Source: a bacterium (GTDB taxonomy: Bacteria > SZUA-182 > DTGQ01). From it: 52,718 bases of DNA. The notes below the pieces were generated by a model, which made no database searches, was not told where the DNA came from, and saw only the letters and a list, made by a program, of their open reading frames with translations. Of this stretch, positions 16,154-24,619 are shown piece by piece; the first letter of the stretch is position 1, and every line of letters starts with the position of its first letter. The position numbers were made by a program, and so were the translations under genes. The stretch covers positions 1 to 52,718 of the forward strand of contig JAILZY010000019.1 in assembly GCA_023512255.1 (NCBI GenBank). The letters run 5' to 3'.

Positions 16154-17353
16154 ATGATGAAGCTAATAAGGTCAAAGGCAAGGTCAAAAGCGAGCTTGAA
16201 AGTCTCGGCTTGGTTACTGCTTTGCAGTCTCTGCTTAGCCCTGGGCAGCTTACCTTGTGGCCCCCGCTGGTTTTTGGGGGCCGCGGACCTTTGGGCAGCT
16301 TATAACAATGCTGCCTTCTGGGCAGACGGGGCAGGGCAGAAGGTGAGCACGCTAAGCGTGTCAAAGGGTGATGAGATTCGGCTGATACTAAAGGCTGAGG
16401 TGCCAGCCTCAAAGGTCTTGCGGCTTTATAAATTCACTGTCGGCTACGATCAGAAGCTGGTGTCTGTGGTTGAGGCCAAAAAGCCGGAAGGAAACAGCTT
16501 TTCTGGCTCTATCAGCACCAAAACCGCAGGCGAGGTGGTATTTAATGGCTTTAGCACTGATGGAGTGAGCGGCCCGACCACAGTCAGCCTGCTGGAGCTG
16601 AAGCTTAAGAGCTTGGCCACGGGAAGCCTTAGCCTGAGTGCTCAGGTGAATAACTTTGGCTACGATGGTGGGGATCAATTCCCACCCACTATGCAGGCGG
16701 CCCAAATCAGCATTGAAGAGGGTGGGATCATACCTCCTCCCCAGCCGCCCCAGTGCAGCGAGGATGATTCAGGAGCAGTGGACATTCAGGGAAGTAAGGG
16801 AAGAATAGGGGGTGTGGCTCGAATTGTGGTCAGGATTCAGAATGCCCCTGATAAGATTGCCGCACTTGGCCTGAGAGTCAAGTATGATCCTGCGGTGTTC
16901 GAATATTCAGGTTTTGAGCCGGGAGAATTGACCAGATCGTTTGATCAGTTTAATGTCAATCCTGATCCTGATAGCCCCGGCCAGCTTATCATCGGAGGGC
17001 TGTCTACCGCCAGCAGCCTTGCTCAGGGGACAAGCGGCAGTCTGGTAGAGCTGAAATTTAAGGTCAAGGGCGGCCAGGAAAATCTGTGCTATAACTTCCA
17101 GGTCGAGAAACTGAAGGATGATATCGCTAGATTTTCCGCCAGCGGAGGCTGCTTCTGTATCAAAACCTGCAATGGAGACCTCAACGGGGATGGACAAATT
17201 ACTCCGGTTGATGCTCTGACTGCCTTCAAGTGCTATCTGAAATTAGGCCCCTGCCCTGATTGCACTGATGTTACTGAAGATGGTGAGGTTACTCCGGCTG
17301 ATGCCCTGTGCATATTCAAAAAGTATCTTGGCTTTCAATCCTGCCTGGATTAG
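16154..17353 (+). CDS. Secreted cohesin-dockerin protein
   Basis: A 399-residue protein started at ATG 16154, 8 bases after GGAGG. Residues ~1-45 include a signal peptide (SAWLLLCSLCLALGSLPCG). A first cohesin-like domain follows (VSTLSVSKGDEIRLILKAEV ... VVFNGFSTDGVSGPT). The second, at about residues 200-330, is clearer (IGGVARIVVRIQNAPDKIAALG, VKYDPAVFEYSGFEPGEL, LVELKFKVKGG). The C-terminal dockerin has two calcium loops (DLNGDGQITPVDAL and DVTEDGEVTPADAL). It starts 28 bases after the beta-helix gene, so the two are probably co-transcribed. A protein with both modules could link dockerin partners and be linked itself, like a small scaffoldin. No carbohydrate-binding or glycoside hydrolase domain is present, so a non-cellulosomal role is likely. 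Confidence 0.85.
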   Translation: MMKLIRSKARSKASLKVSAWLLLCSLCLALGSLPCGPRWFLGAADLWAAYNNAAFWADGAGQKVSTLSVSKGDEIRLILKAEVPASKVLRLYKFTVGYDQKLVSVVEAKKPEGNSFSGSISTKTAGEVVFNGFSTDGVSGPTTVSLLELKLKSLATGSLSLSAQVNNFGYDGGDQFPPTMQAAQISIEEGGIIPPPQPPQCSEDDSGAVDIQGSKGRIGGVARIVVRIQNAPDKIAALGLRVKYDPAVFEYSGFEPGELTRSFDQFNVNPDPDSPGQLIIGGLSTASSLAQGTSGSLVELKFKVKGGQENLCYNFQVEKLKDDIARFSASGGCFCIKTCNGDLNGDGQITPVDALTAFKCYLKLGPCPDCTDVTEDGEVTPADALCIFKKYLGFQSCLD

Positions 17354-17367
17354 ATTTTTGGTTGGAA

Positions 17368-17413
17368 GGAACCCTTTTGAAAAAGGGTTTTCCCCTTATA
17401 AGGGTTTTCCCCT
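17368..17413. repeat. Repeat A, partial copy 3 between convergent genes
   Basis: GGAACCCTTTTGAAAAAGGG at 17368-17387 followed by two TTTTCCCC blocks, so only part of the three-hairpin unit. It lies between the ends of the cohesin gene (+) and the aminoacylase gene (-). The last residues and stop of the minus-strand gene are inside it. It may act as a bidirectional terminator. Confidence 0.75.
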
Positions 17414-19075
17414 CATATTTCCCTCCATCCGCAAGATTCTGCCCTGCCCAGGGTGGATGGTGCCATTCTCATCAAGGGCGATGCGGCCATTAATTATTAC
17501 TAGCCGAATGCCGGCGGGGTAGCGGAAAGGGTCCTGATAGCTGGCCTGATCGGCGATCTTAGCTGGGTCAAACAGCACAAAGTCAGCCCTCATCCCCACC
17601 TTGATCAGGCCGCGGTCTTGAAGCCCAAGTTTTTGGCAGGCAAGGGCGCTCATCTTGCGCACAGCCTCCTCAAGGGTTAGGATTTTTCTCTCTCGGCAAA
17701 ATTCTCCAAACACTCGGCAAAAGGTGCCAAAGGCCCGCGGGTGGGGCTTTCCGATCCGCAAGGGGCCATCCGCTGCTCTTGAGCTGCTGTCTGAGCCGAT
17801 CATAGCCAGAGGATGCCTAAGGATTCTCACCAGGTTATCATTGCTCATGGCAAATTGGATAATCTCAACATCGGTCCGCTCATCATGCAGAAGATCAAGG
17901 GCAGCCTCGATCCAGGATTTCCCCTGGCATTGGGCGATTTGAGCCAGGGTGAGCCCCTCCAAGGCTTTGTGGGCCTTGCTGGCCAAAAGGGAGATGAGGA
18001 TCGAGGAGGCCGCCTTCTCATCCGGCAGTGCGCTGAGAAGCTGCTGGGCAATCTTTGGCCTGAGCGAGCGGTCAATCAGCCGCTGGACAATGGCCTCACT
18101 GCCTCCGCTCTGAGCCCAGTCAGGCAGCAGGGACTGAAGGCTAGTCTGGACAGCCAGGTAAGGATAGCGATCAAAGTTGACCTTGAGCCCTGCACTGCTG
18201 GCTGAGTCGATCATGGCCAGGGCCTGATCAAGTTTCTCCCAATTCTTTTGGCCGAAGGTCTTAAGGTGAGAGATCTGCAAAGATACTCCACTTTCTTTAG
18301 CTATAGCCAGGATCTCTTCCAGTGCCTCCAGCAGGCGATCCCCCTCATTTCTGATATGGCAGCTCAGGATACCTCCCGCCCGGCTGACTCGGCTAGCCAG
18401 CCTGATCAGCTCATCTTTTTTGGCAAAGCAGGCCGGAGCATAGTACAGCCCGCTAGATAAACCAAAAGCACCGCAGGCCAAGGCCTCATCAAGCCAGGAT
18501 TCCATAAGGGCCATCTGCTGGCTCGATGGCTCTTGATCCGAAAATCCCATAGCTGAGGCCCGCAAGGTGTTGTGGCCAATGAGGAAAACATAGTTGAGGG
18601 TAAGAGCGCTAAGTTCAACCACCTTGAGGTATTCGGGAAAGGAGCGCCAGGTGAGAGCAAGGCCGTAGAGCTTCTCATACTCCCTGCTGCGCTCCTCAAG
18701 CAGGGGAGAGAAGACCGGGGCAGCCGAATAGCCACAGTTGCCTACTACCTCAGTGGTTATTCCCTGCCGCAGTTTGCTCTCGGCCCGATGATCTATCAAC
18801 AGGGTATAGTCTGAGTGGCCGTGGATGTCCACAAAGCCGGGTGAGAGGACAAGCCCCTGGGCATCAATGACCCGAACCCGGCTGCTCTGGTCGGCTTCTA
18901 CCATGCCACGGCCATCATCCCCCCTGCGGCCATCATCGCCACCGTCGTGGCTACTTAGGCGGCCAATCCAGGCTATCCGCTCTCCGCTGATGCCCACGTC
19001 GCCTAGATAGGCAGGCTGGCCTGTGCCGTCAACAATCAGGGCGCCTCGAATCAAAAGATCGTATTGTGGGCTCAA
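17396..19075 (-). CDS. N-acyl-D-amino-acid deacylase (D-aminoacylase)
   Basis: A 559-residue amidohydrolase. Seen: LLIRGALIVDGTG at the start, PGFVDIHGHSDYTLLID with the HxH metal motif, GITTEVVGNCGYS, SGLYYAPA and CHIRNEGDRLLEALEE, then QISHLKTFGQKNW. The C-terminal IGSDSSS and HPRAFGTF complete the family pattern. It hydrolyses N-acyl-D-amino acids to free D-amino acids. An Asp/Gly/Arg-rich insert sits near residues 43-58. The start is TTG at 19075, just 8 bases past the stop of the transglycosylase gene, implying translational coupling. The C-terminus (MRGKPL) lies in repeat A. Together with the transglycosylase and NagA upstream it fits peptidoglycan turnover. Confidence 0.87.
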   Translation of the reverse strand: MSPQYDLLIRGALIVDGTGQPAYLGDVGISGERIAWIGRLSSHDGGDDGRRGDDGRGMVEADQSSRVRVIDAQGLVLSPGFVDIHGHSDYTLLIDHRAESKLRQGITTEVVGNCGYSAAPVFSPLLEERSREYEKLYGLALTWRSFPEYLKVVELSALTLNYVFLIGHNTLRASAMGFSDQEPSSQQMALMESWLDEALACGAFGLSSGLYYAPACFAKKDELIRLASRVSRAGGILSCHIRNEGDRLLEALEEILAIAKESGVSLQISHLKTFGQKNWEKLDQALAMIDSASSAGLKVNFDRYPYLAVQTSLQSLLPDWAQSGGSEAIVQRLIDRSLRPKIAQQLLSALPDEKAASSILISLLASKAHKALEGLTLAQIAQCQGKSWIEAALDLLHDERTDVEIIQFAMSNDNLVRILRHPLAMIGSDSSSRAADGPLRIGKPHPRAFGTFCRVFGEFCRERKILTLEEAVRKMSALACQKLGLQDRGLIKVGMRADFVLFDPAKIADQASYQDPFRYPAGIRLVIINGRIALDENGTIHPGQGRILRMEGNMRGKPL

Positions 19076-19083
19076 AAGGCAGT

Positions 19084-21711
19084 CTACCCCCCTTCTCCGC
19101 TCTGCTCTCCAGCCTGCTGCCCGCTCTGCTGCCCAGTCTGCTGTCCACTTTGCTCTATGCTCTGCTGCCCGCTCTGCTGATAGGTAAGTGGTCTTGTTTC
19201 TCCACTGCCGGCCTGCTCATTCTCCTCCTCCTGGCTCTTGACCTCCTGTGGTGCCGAGGAAGGGGACCCTGGAGCCTCAGAGCGGCTATTATACAGCCGC
19301 AGATAGCAGCCATAATTTCTTAGCACCCTTTTCACATAGTTTCTCGTTTCCTTGTAGGAGAGCATTTCCACAAATTCATCCACTTCAGCCGTGCGGTATT
19401 GATTGCGCCACCTTTTCAAGGTTTCCTCCCCGGCATTATACGAGATTAGGGTATAGATCAGATTGCCGTCAAACCGCCGAAGCAGATCAGCCAGATACCA
19501 GCAGCCAAGGGCAATATTGATCTGCGGGTCATAGAGCTGCTCAGGCTCGATCCTCTGGCCTCCGAAGGCGTTTATTCGGCTGGCGATCATCCTGGCCGTA
19601 GAGGGCAAAATCTGCATCAGCCCATAGGCATTGGCACAGGACAGGCTAAAGGGGTCAAACATGCTCTCCTGCCGCATGAGAGCGCATACCAGGAGGGGAT
19701 CAAGGCCGTAGCGGCTTGAGTATTCGGCAATATAGTCCCAATAATAGAGAGGATAGAGCAGCTCAAGGACATCCGAATAGCTTTCTGAGCTTCCTTGTCG
19801 GGCAAGCGCCTGCTGACAGCGCGAGGCGGCCAGGATCGCTTCACGGCTCATGTCCGCTTGCCGGGCCAGTTTACTAAGACCGTACCAGTAGCCAGGGTCT
19901 GATTCTCTGGCCTCAATCAGGATCTTGATCTCTCCGATCGCCTCTTCTCTAAGGCGGTATTCCAGAAGTTTTTTGGCCCGGATAAGGTGAAAGCGGACAT
20001 CCTCGGAATAGTTTACCTGACTGCTTTCGGCCCGCCTCGAAAAAGATGCAGCCAGAGGGGGGGGAGCAGCCGCCATTTTTTCAGCCCGCTGCCTTGCCCA
20101 CCAGGTGTAGTAGGAATAGTAGCTATCGGTGATTATCGCCCGATAGAGAGTGCGGGCTGTCTCAGGGTCTTGAGCTTTTTCCGCTGACCTAGCCTGCCAG
20201 TACAAAAATTGGTGTCTGTCTGGAGGCTCATCAACCTTACTCAGGCCATCTTTGAACCGCTGCCTGGCTTCCTGGAATTTTCCCTGCTGATAAAATCCCC
20301 AGCCGATCCTCCATCGGGACTCAGTGGCAAAACTGCTCTTGGGAAAATTCCTGACCAGATTTTCGTAAGCCTCGATCGCCTGCGGGTAGTTTCGGTTCTG
20401 TTCATGAATTCTACCCAAAAAATACCAGGCCTTGTCTGCTGCTCCAGCTTTGGTGCCAAAGCTTTTTATGAGCTTTTGGTAAGCCTCGATCGCCTCGCTG
20501 TCCCGATCGCGGTTCCAGAGGCTGTTGCCAATGATAAGCAGGGCTTCGGCCACATCATCTGAGCCGGGATAGAGCCTGACCAGGCGGCGCAGGGTTTCCA
20601 AAGCCTCATCCTCCCGGCCAAGCTTTGTCTGGCATCGAGCCTCCTGAAAGAGGAGATGCGCCCGGCAGTTCGGAGAAAGTGATGACTGCTGCTTTCGAAG
20701 CTGGGCAATCCGCCGCAGGGCCTCTTCATAGCTGCGAGCTGTGATCTTGGCCTCGATCATAGCCATATGATCCTCTTCGGAAAAGCTCAAGGGGGGAAGA
20801 TTATATTCTTTCTCTAGCTCCTGGTTGCACATAGTACTCAAGCGGGCGTATTCACCATCAGGAAATTGGATCAAAATTTTCTTTAAGATAACTCTAGCCT
20901 CGGTCCAATTCTTTTCATCAATCAAAGAGAGGGCTATCTGAAAAAGAATATACTCTTTTTTTTCAGGCACAAGATCAAGGGCTTTTTGGTAGTAACTCCT
21001 CGCCTGGGTATATTTTTTGAGGAAGAAAAAAAGATCGGCTATTTTAAGCACAGCCTTGGGGAAGAATCTGCTCTGCGGATAATGAGAGCTGAGCTTTTCG
21101 AAGGTGGCAATAGCCTGCCGCTGATCGCCAAGCTCTTCCAAAGATCTGGCTAGATAGTAGAGGACATAGTCCATCAGATCGGGATTCTCAAGGCTAGCAG
21201 CCTCAAGATAGCGCCTGGCCACAGGATAGTTTCCCCGGTGAAACTCCCTGACTCCTCGGCAGAAATTGTTGTCTACTGGGGGAGGGGCGGCTTTTAGGGA
21301 GTTATTCTTTTTTTGAGCTGATCTTAAGCTCTTCAGAGAGCTATTATTTTGAGCTGATCCGGGTGGGCTATTCTTTTTAGCTGATCCGGAGCGGTCGCTT
21401 TTACTGGCTTTTGATACCCTCTGCCGGCTGCTACTGCTAAGGCGCCGGGCAAAGCAGGAATCAGGTCGAAAGATCGACCAAGCCGCAGCCAACCCAATCA
21501 CCAGTCCAAGGATCAGAAAGGTCTTCAAGGAGATCGTCCGATGAGCCAACCCCAGAAATCCCTTATTCGGGGATATACTCTGATTATTATTATTGATATT
21601 GGATATATTCTGGTTATTAATCTTGTGATTATTGATCTTGGAAGTATTGTTATTGATCTTAAATTTATTAATTTTGATCGTCTTATTGATTTTGATCGCC
21701 ATCCTGATCAC
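19084..21711 (-). CDS. TPR-containing lytic transglycosylase (Slt-type)
   Basis: An 875-residue protein. The reading shown starts at GTG 21711; ATG at 21702 is an alternative. Residues 1-55 are a Lys/Ile/Asn-rich repetitive tail, residues ~62-82 a membrane anchor or signal segment (LKTFLILGLVIGLAAAWSI), and residues ~150-640 TPR-like helices (e.g. ARRYLEAASLENPDLMDYVL, GRIHEQNRNYPQAIEAYENL). Residues ~665-805 are the SLT lysozyme-like domain, with catalytic Glu682 in ALMRQES, then NAYGLMQILPSTA and TLISYNAGEE. The C-terminal 30 residues are Gln/Ser/Gly repeats (SGQQ). It cleaves glycan strands to 1,6-anhydro products in the periplasm. Neighbouring nagA and D-aminoacylase suggest wall recycling. 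Confidence 0.88.
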   Translation of the reverse strand: MIRMAIKINKTIKINKFKINNNTSKINNHKINNQNISNINNNNQSISPNKGFLGLAHRTISLKTFLILGLVIGLAAAWSIFRPDSCFARRLSSSSRQRVSKASKSDRSGSAKKNSPPGSAQNNSSLKSLRSAQKKNNSLKAAPPPVDNNFCRGVREFHRGNYPVARRYLEAASLENPDLMDYVLYYLARSLEELGDQRQAIATFEKLSSHYPQSRFFPKAVLKIADLFFFLKKYTQARSYYQKALDLVPEKKEYILFQIALSLIDEKNWTEARVILKKILIQFPDGEYARLSTMCNQELEKEYNLPPLSFSEEDHMAMIEAKITARSYEEALRRIAQLRKQQSSLSPNCRAHLLFQEARCQTKLGREDEALETLRRLVRLYPGSDDVAEALLIIGNSLWNRDRDSEAIEAYQKLIKSFGTKAGAADKAWYFLGRIHEQNRNYPQAIEAYENLVRNFPKSSFATESRWRIGWGFYQQGKFQEARQRFKDGLSKVDEPPDRHQFLYWQARSAEKAQDPETARTLYRAIITDSYYSYYTWWARQRAEKMAAAPPPLAASFSRRAESSQVNYSEDVRFHLIRAKKLLEYRLREEAIGEIKILIEARESDPGYWYGLSKLARQADMSREAILAASRCQQALARQGSSESYSDVLELLYPLYYWDYIAEYSSRYGLDPLLVCALMRQESMFDPFSLSCANAYGLMQILPSTARMIASRINAFGGQRIEPEQLYDPQINIALGCWYLADLLRRFDGNLIYTLISYNAGEETLKRWRNQYRTAEVDEFVEMLSYKETRNYVKRVLRNYGCYLRLYNSRSEAPGSPSSAPQEVKSQEEENEQAGSGETRPLTYQQSGQQSIEQSGQQTGQQSGQQAGEQSGEGG

Positions 21712-21794
21712 CCTGCACCTTGCGGGCCGCTACTTAGCGGGGCGGAATACAAGGCTCGCCCCTGGCAGCCGATCACCCCGCATCTTGCCTGCCG

Positions 21795-22958
21795 CTACCT
21801 TTTGAGAAATTTTCCACCAACCATAACCATTTCGACTCTCAGCGACTGCTCATCCATGATCACAAGATCAGCATCTCTTCCCGCAGCCAAAAGCCCTTTT
21901 CGGCTCTCAAGGCCAAGCAAAGTGGCTGGATTCAAGGTCGCCAACCGGATAGCCTGTCTCAGGCTACAGCCTGTAGCAGCCTGAAAGATATGAATAGCCT
22001 TATCCAGAGTTACCACGCTGCCTGCAAGTTGCTCTGAATCGCTGGTCAGCACTCTGTCCCCATCAACCCTGACCGCTCTGCCCCAGAGTTGATACTCACC
22101 CGGCGGCAGCCCTACAACTGGACTAGCATCGGTAATAAGTATCACTCCCCCATCTCCCTTCTGCCGCCACAAAAGCCGCATAAGCATAGGATGAACATGC
22201 TGGCCATCAGCAATAATATCGGCTGATAGGCTTTCCATATCCAGGGCCGCGCCAGTAGCTGCCGGCTCCCGCTGATGCAGCCCCCGAAGGGCATTGAAGG
22301 TGTGGGTAACATGCCTAAGCCCTTCACGGACTGCCTGCTCGACCTCCAAATAGGTGGCGTTAGAATGCCCGATCGAGACAACCACCTGGTGCTGAGCCAG
22401 CCAGCGGATCACCTCTTTTGAATAAGGCAATTCTGGTGCCAGAGTAATCATTTTAACCGTTCCCGCAGAATAATTAAGTAAAGATTTAACCTTTTCGACA
22501 GAAGGAGTACATAAATAGTGCTCATTATGTACTCCCCGATAAACAGCGTTCAAAAACGGCCCTTCCAGATGAATGCCCAGGAAGGAGGAAGCGTAGCCAG
22601 CACTCATCCAGGCCGCTGGCAGATGCTCTAAGATTGAGCGCAGCTTCTGCTCAGGCAGTGAGATCAGGGTAGGCAAGAATGAGGTTGTGCCATGAGCAAG
22701 GTGAAAATCAACGATTTTGCGGATCGAATCAGGATCTTCTGATTCAGTAAAATCGCACCCTCTGGCTCCATGAAGGTGAAGATCAATAAAACCAGGGCAG
22801 ATGATTTTTCCCCCGGCATCAAAAACCGCCGTCTCCTCAGGAAGAGGGATCTTTTCCGCCTGACCAATCTCCTGTATCTTTCCATCCTTGATCAGGAGGC
22901 GGCCATTTTCGATCTCCTTAAGAGGAGTGATGATTCTACCATTGATAAGGGTAAGCAT
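21795..22958 (-). CDS. nagA: N-acetylglucosamine-6-phosphate deacetylase
   Basis: A 387-residue protein when started at ATG 22958 (MLTLINGRIITPL); a TTG five codons earlier is also open. Family signatures in order are CPGFIDLHLHGARGCDFTE, GTTSFLPTLISLP, LGIHLEGPFLNAVYRGVHN with the catalytic-site Glu, VSIGHSNATYLEVEQA, VTHTFNALRGLHQREP, and ILITDASPVVGLPPGEYQLWG. It removes the acetyl group from GlcNAc-6-phosphate to give glucosamine-6-phosphate, in the cytoplasm. It lies 83 bases before the transglycosylase gene on the same strand and likely heads a nagA-slt-D-aminoacylase operon. No nagB is in the window. Confidence 0.93.
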   Translation of the reverse strand: MLTLINGRIITPLKEIENGRLLIKDGKIQEIGQAEKIPLPEETAVFDAGGKIICPGFIDLHLHGARGCDFTESEDPDSIRKIVDFHLAHGTTSFLPTLISLPEQKLRSILEHLPAAWMSAGYASSFLGIHLEGPFLNAVYRGVHNEHYLCTPSVEKVKSLLNYSAGTVKMITLAPELPYSKEVIRWLAQHQVVVSIGHSNATYLEVEQAVREGLRHVTHTFNALRGLHQREPAATGAALDMESLSADIIADGQHVHPMLMRLLWRQKGDGGVILITDASPVVGLPPGEYQLWGRAVRVDGDRVLTSDSEQLAGSVVTLDKAIHIFQAATGCSLRQAIRLATLNPATLLGLESRKGLLAAGRDADLVIMDEQSLRVEMVMVGGKFLKR

Positions 22959-23042
22959 TATCGGCAACCACAATCGGCTTTCGAGAAAGAGGCGCGAGGA
23001 GTCTCTCTTTTTAGCCGGGGGTATAATTTTTACCCCATGATT

Positions 23043-23126
23043 TTATCCTAGAGTCATGATCTAGGGGTATACCTAGAGTCATAATCTAGGGTCATACCTG
23101 GAGTCGTTATCTAGGGTCATAATTTA
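23043..23126. repeat. Degenerate tandem repeat in spacer
   Basis: Four imperfect units of the form CCTAGAGTCATGATCTAGGG fill the spacer between the adenosine-kinase-type gene and nagA. Each unit is itself partly palindromic (CTAG...CTAG). No coding potential. Confidence 0.7.
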
Positions 23127-23127
23127 G

Positions 23128-23610
23128 TCATAATTTATATGACAGTTTTCGCAAAAGGCTGTGTCTAGCCTGGCGGTCTTTTTCCTGCTCAATCCCCTTT
23201 GGCCGATAGCCGTCGATGACCCCCATCACTCCCCGGCCTTGGGCAGTCTCGGCAATGACTACCTCGACAGGATTGGCAGTAGCGCAAAAGATCGAGCAGA
23301 CCTCAGGACAGGCCTTGATGGCATTGAGTACATTAATTGGAAAAGCGTCCTTGAGAAAGATAAGGAAGAGATGTCCAGCCGCGATCTTTTCCAGATTAGC
23401 CACGGCAGCCTCCTGCAAGGCCTGATCATTGCCCTCGAACCGAATCAGGCAATCACCGGAGGCCTCGGTAAAGGCCAGGCCGAATTTAGCCTGGGGGCAG
23501 CTGCTGCGCATAATTTCGTACAAATCCTCAACGGTTTTGATAAAGTGCGTCTGGCCGAAAATACAGTTGCACCCTTGCGGGATTGATATTGTAACCGTCT
23601 GAAATTCCAT
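23128..23610 (-). CDS. Adenosine-specific kinase family protein (DUF355)
   Basis: A 160-residue protein at normal family length. Seen: VTISIPQGCNCIFGQTHFIKTVEDLYEIM, then KFGLAFTEASGDCLIRFEGND, GHLFLIFLKDAFPINVLNAIK, and VCSIFCATANPVEVVIAETAQGRGVMGVIDG. This whole-length pattern is that of the adenosine-specific kinase/DUF355 family first described from thermophiles, although the in vivo role is not well established. No signal or membrane segment. It lies upstream of nagA on the same strand, but the spacer of degenerate repeats makes co-transcription uncertain. Confidence 0.85.
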   Translation of the reverse strand: MEFQTVTISIPQGCNCIFGQTHFIKTVEDLYEIMRSSCPQAKFGLAFTEASGDCLIRFEGNDQALQEAAVANLEKIAAGHLFLIFLKDAFPINVLNAIKACPEVCSIFCATANPVEVVIAETAQGRGVMGVIDGYRPKGIEQEKDRQARHSLLRKLSYKL

Positions 23611-23973
23611 ATCTTTATCTTCCCCCTTATTAAGCTTAAATTCTATGTAACCTTATAAAATTCTATGCTCTTGAAATTCTATACTCTTAACTCATGAGAT
23701 AGTTCTTATCTCATTCTATTCGAGAAACTTTCGAGCTGTCAATGAGAAATATCCGATCTAAAAAACAGGCTTTACAGACGTAATAAACAGGCTTTACAGG
23801 CGGCGGCAAAAGTAGTATCTTCAGCTCATCACATTATGGCGCGGGCGGCGTAATTGTAGTTTTTATTACGAATAAAAATTTATAAATAACAATAAGTTAC
23901 AAAAATAGCTCGATCAAGTCTATTCCTTGATAGCTGTAAGAGATGAGGCTATTGTTATGATCTTATCACTCTA
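23611..23973. other. Gene-free spacer
   Basis: No supportable gene. It contains AATTCTATGCTCTTGAAATTC-type stutters near 23640-23690, an AACTCATGAG palindrome at about 23692 that also occurs in the promoter at 26056-26085, and a duplicated ACAGGCTTTACAG segment near 23766-23800. Confidence 0.55.
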
Positions 23974-24090
23974 TGGTTTTTTCACTAAGTGCGTAACACA
24001 ACTTGTGCAGGGGATCAATTACGCTATCAATTGTAGCTCGCGGACCTTGTGCCGCCGCATCTTGCGCACTTTGGTAGCGAAAAGATCACT
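23974..24090 (+). repeat. Repeat D, copy 2
   Basis: Left end TGGTTTTTTCACTAAGTGCG and right end TTGCGCACTTTGGTAGCGAA with AAGATCACT are inverted. Internally ACGCTATCAATTGTAGC is present once. A 10-base direct repeat TCACTCTATG flanks the element (23966-23975 and 24086-24095) and may be a target duplication merged with the end sequence. Confidence 0.8.
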
Positions 24091-24119
24091 CTATGTGGGG
24101 GAGGGTAAATTAAATAGTC

Positions 24120-24347
24120 ATGGAAGATGAAAAAAAGGTATTAGAAAGAGAAATAGAACACCTTAACGAGGAGATCAAAGCTCTTGGGTATCAGCTCAGT
24201 GGGCTGCTGCACGTGGATTGCTCTTTTGGGGTCTGCTCATTTAATCCTGAAACAGATAATGTTCAGGAAAAGTTGAGGGAGGTTCAGGAGAAGAAAGCTC
24301 TGCTGGATCGGCTGAAACAAAATATCAACTCCTGTCTGAGAAAATAA
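24120..24347 (+). CDS. Small coiled-coil protein, unknown
   Basis: A 75-residue acidic protein starting MEDEKKVLEREIEHL and ending NINSCLRK. It is nearly all heptad-like helix except for a central VDCSFGVCSFNPETDN segment with two cysteines spaced C-x4-C. I do not recognise it. The start is 26 bases after the flank of repeat D copy 2, which may carry the promoter. A GGAGGG lies too far upstream (about 14 bases) to be an ideal ribosome site. Confidence 0.55.
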   Translation: MEDEKKVLEREIEHLNEEIKALGYQLSGLLHVDCSFGVCSFNPETDNVQEKLREVQEKKALLDRLKQNINSCLRK

Positions 24348-24389
24348 CATAGGCAAAAATAAGCAAACCAGCTCTCAATGTATGTGGGT

Positions 24390-24570
24390 TAATCCTTATG
24401 CCAGAGGGAATGCTGTTGATCCGACAAGGTGTAAAAACTGCGGGCAAGGTTAATCCTTATGCCAGAGGGAATGCTTGATTGCATTTTAAAATCAATCAGT
24501 TAACTTTCACAAAATGTGCGAGTTAACATTCTGGAATATAAAGCTTTTCAGGTGTTCGCTCTGATTCAGG
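24390..24570 (+). repeat. Repeat B, copy 1 with duplicated end
   Basis: 24451-24570 matches the reverse complement of 38471-38594 over about 120 bases (shared stretches include ATTTTAAAATCAATCAG, AACTTTCACAAAATGTG and GGAATATAAAGCTTTTCAGG). Its first 25 bases (TAATCCTTATGCCAGAGGGA) also occur at 24390-24414 as a direct repeat. A perfect 9-bp stem with 3-base loop (ATCAATGCC/GGCATTGAT) follows at 24574-24594. Confidence 0.85.
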
Positions 24571-24619
24571 TTAATCAATGCCGGTGGCATTGATGCAAGC
24601 CCGAAGGCAAAACCAGCTC

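Noticed and set aside
15870-16412. 180-codon minus-strand frame
   Set aside because: Antisense to the dockerin end and the following cohesin gene.
23927-24130. 67-codon plus-strand frame
   Set aside because: It only reads through repeat D copy 2.
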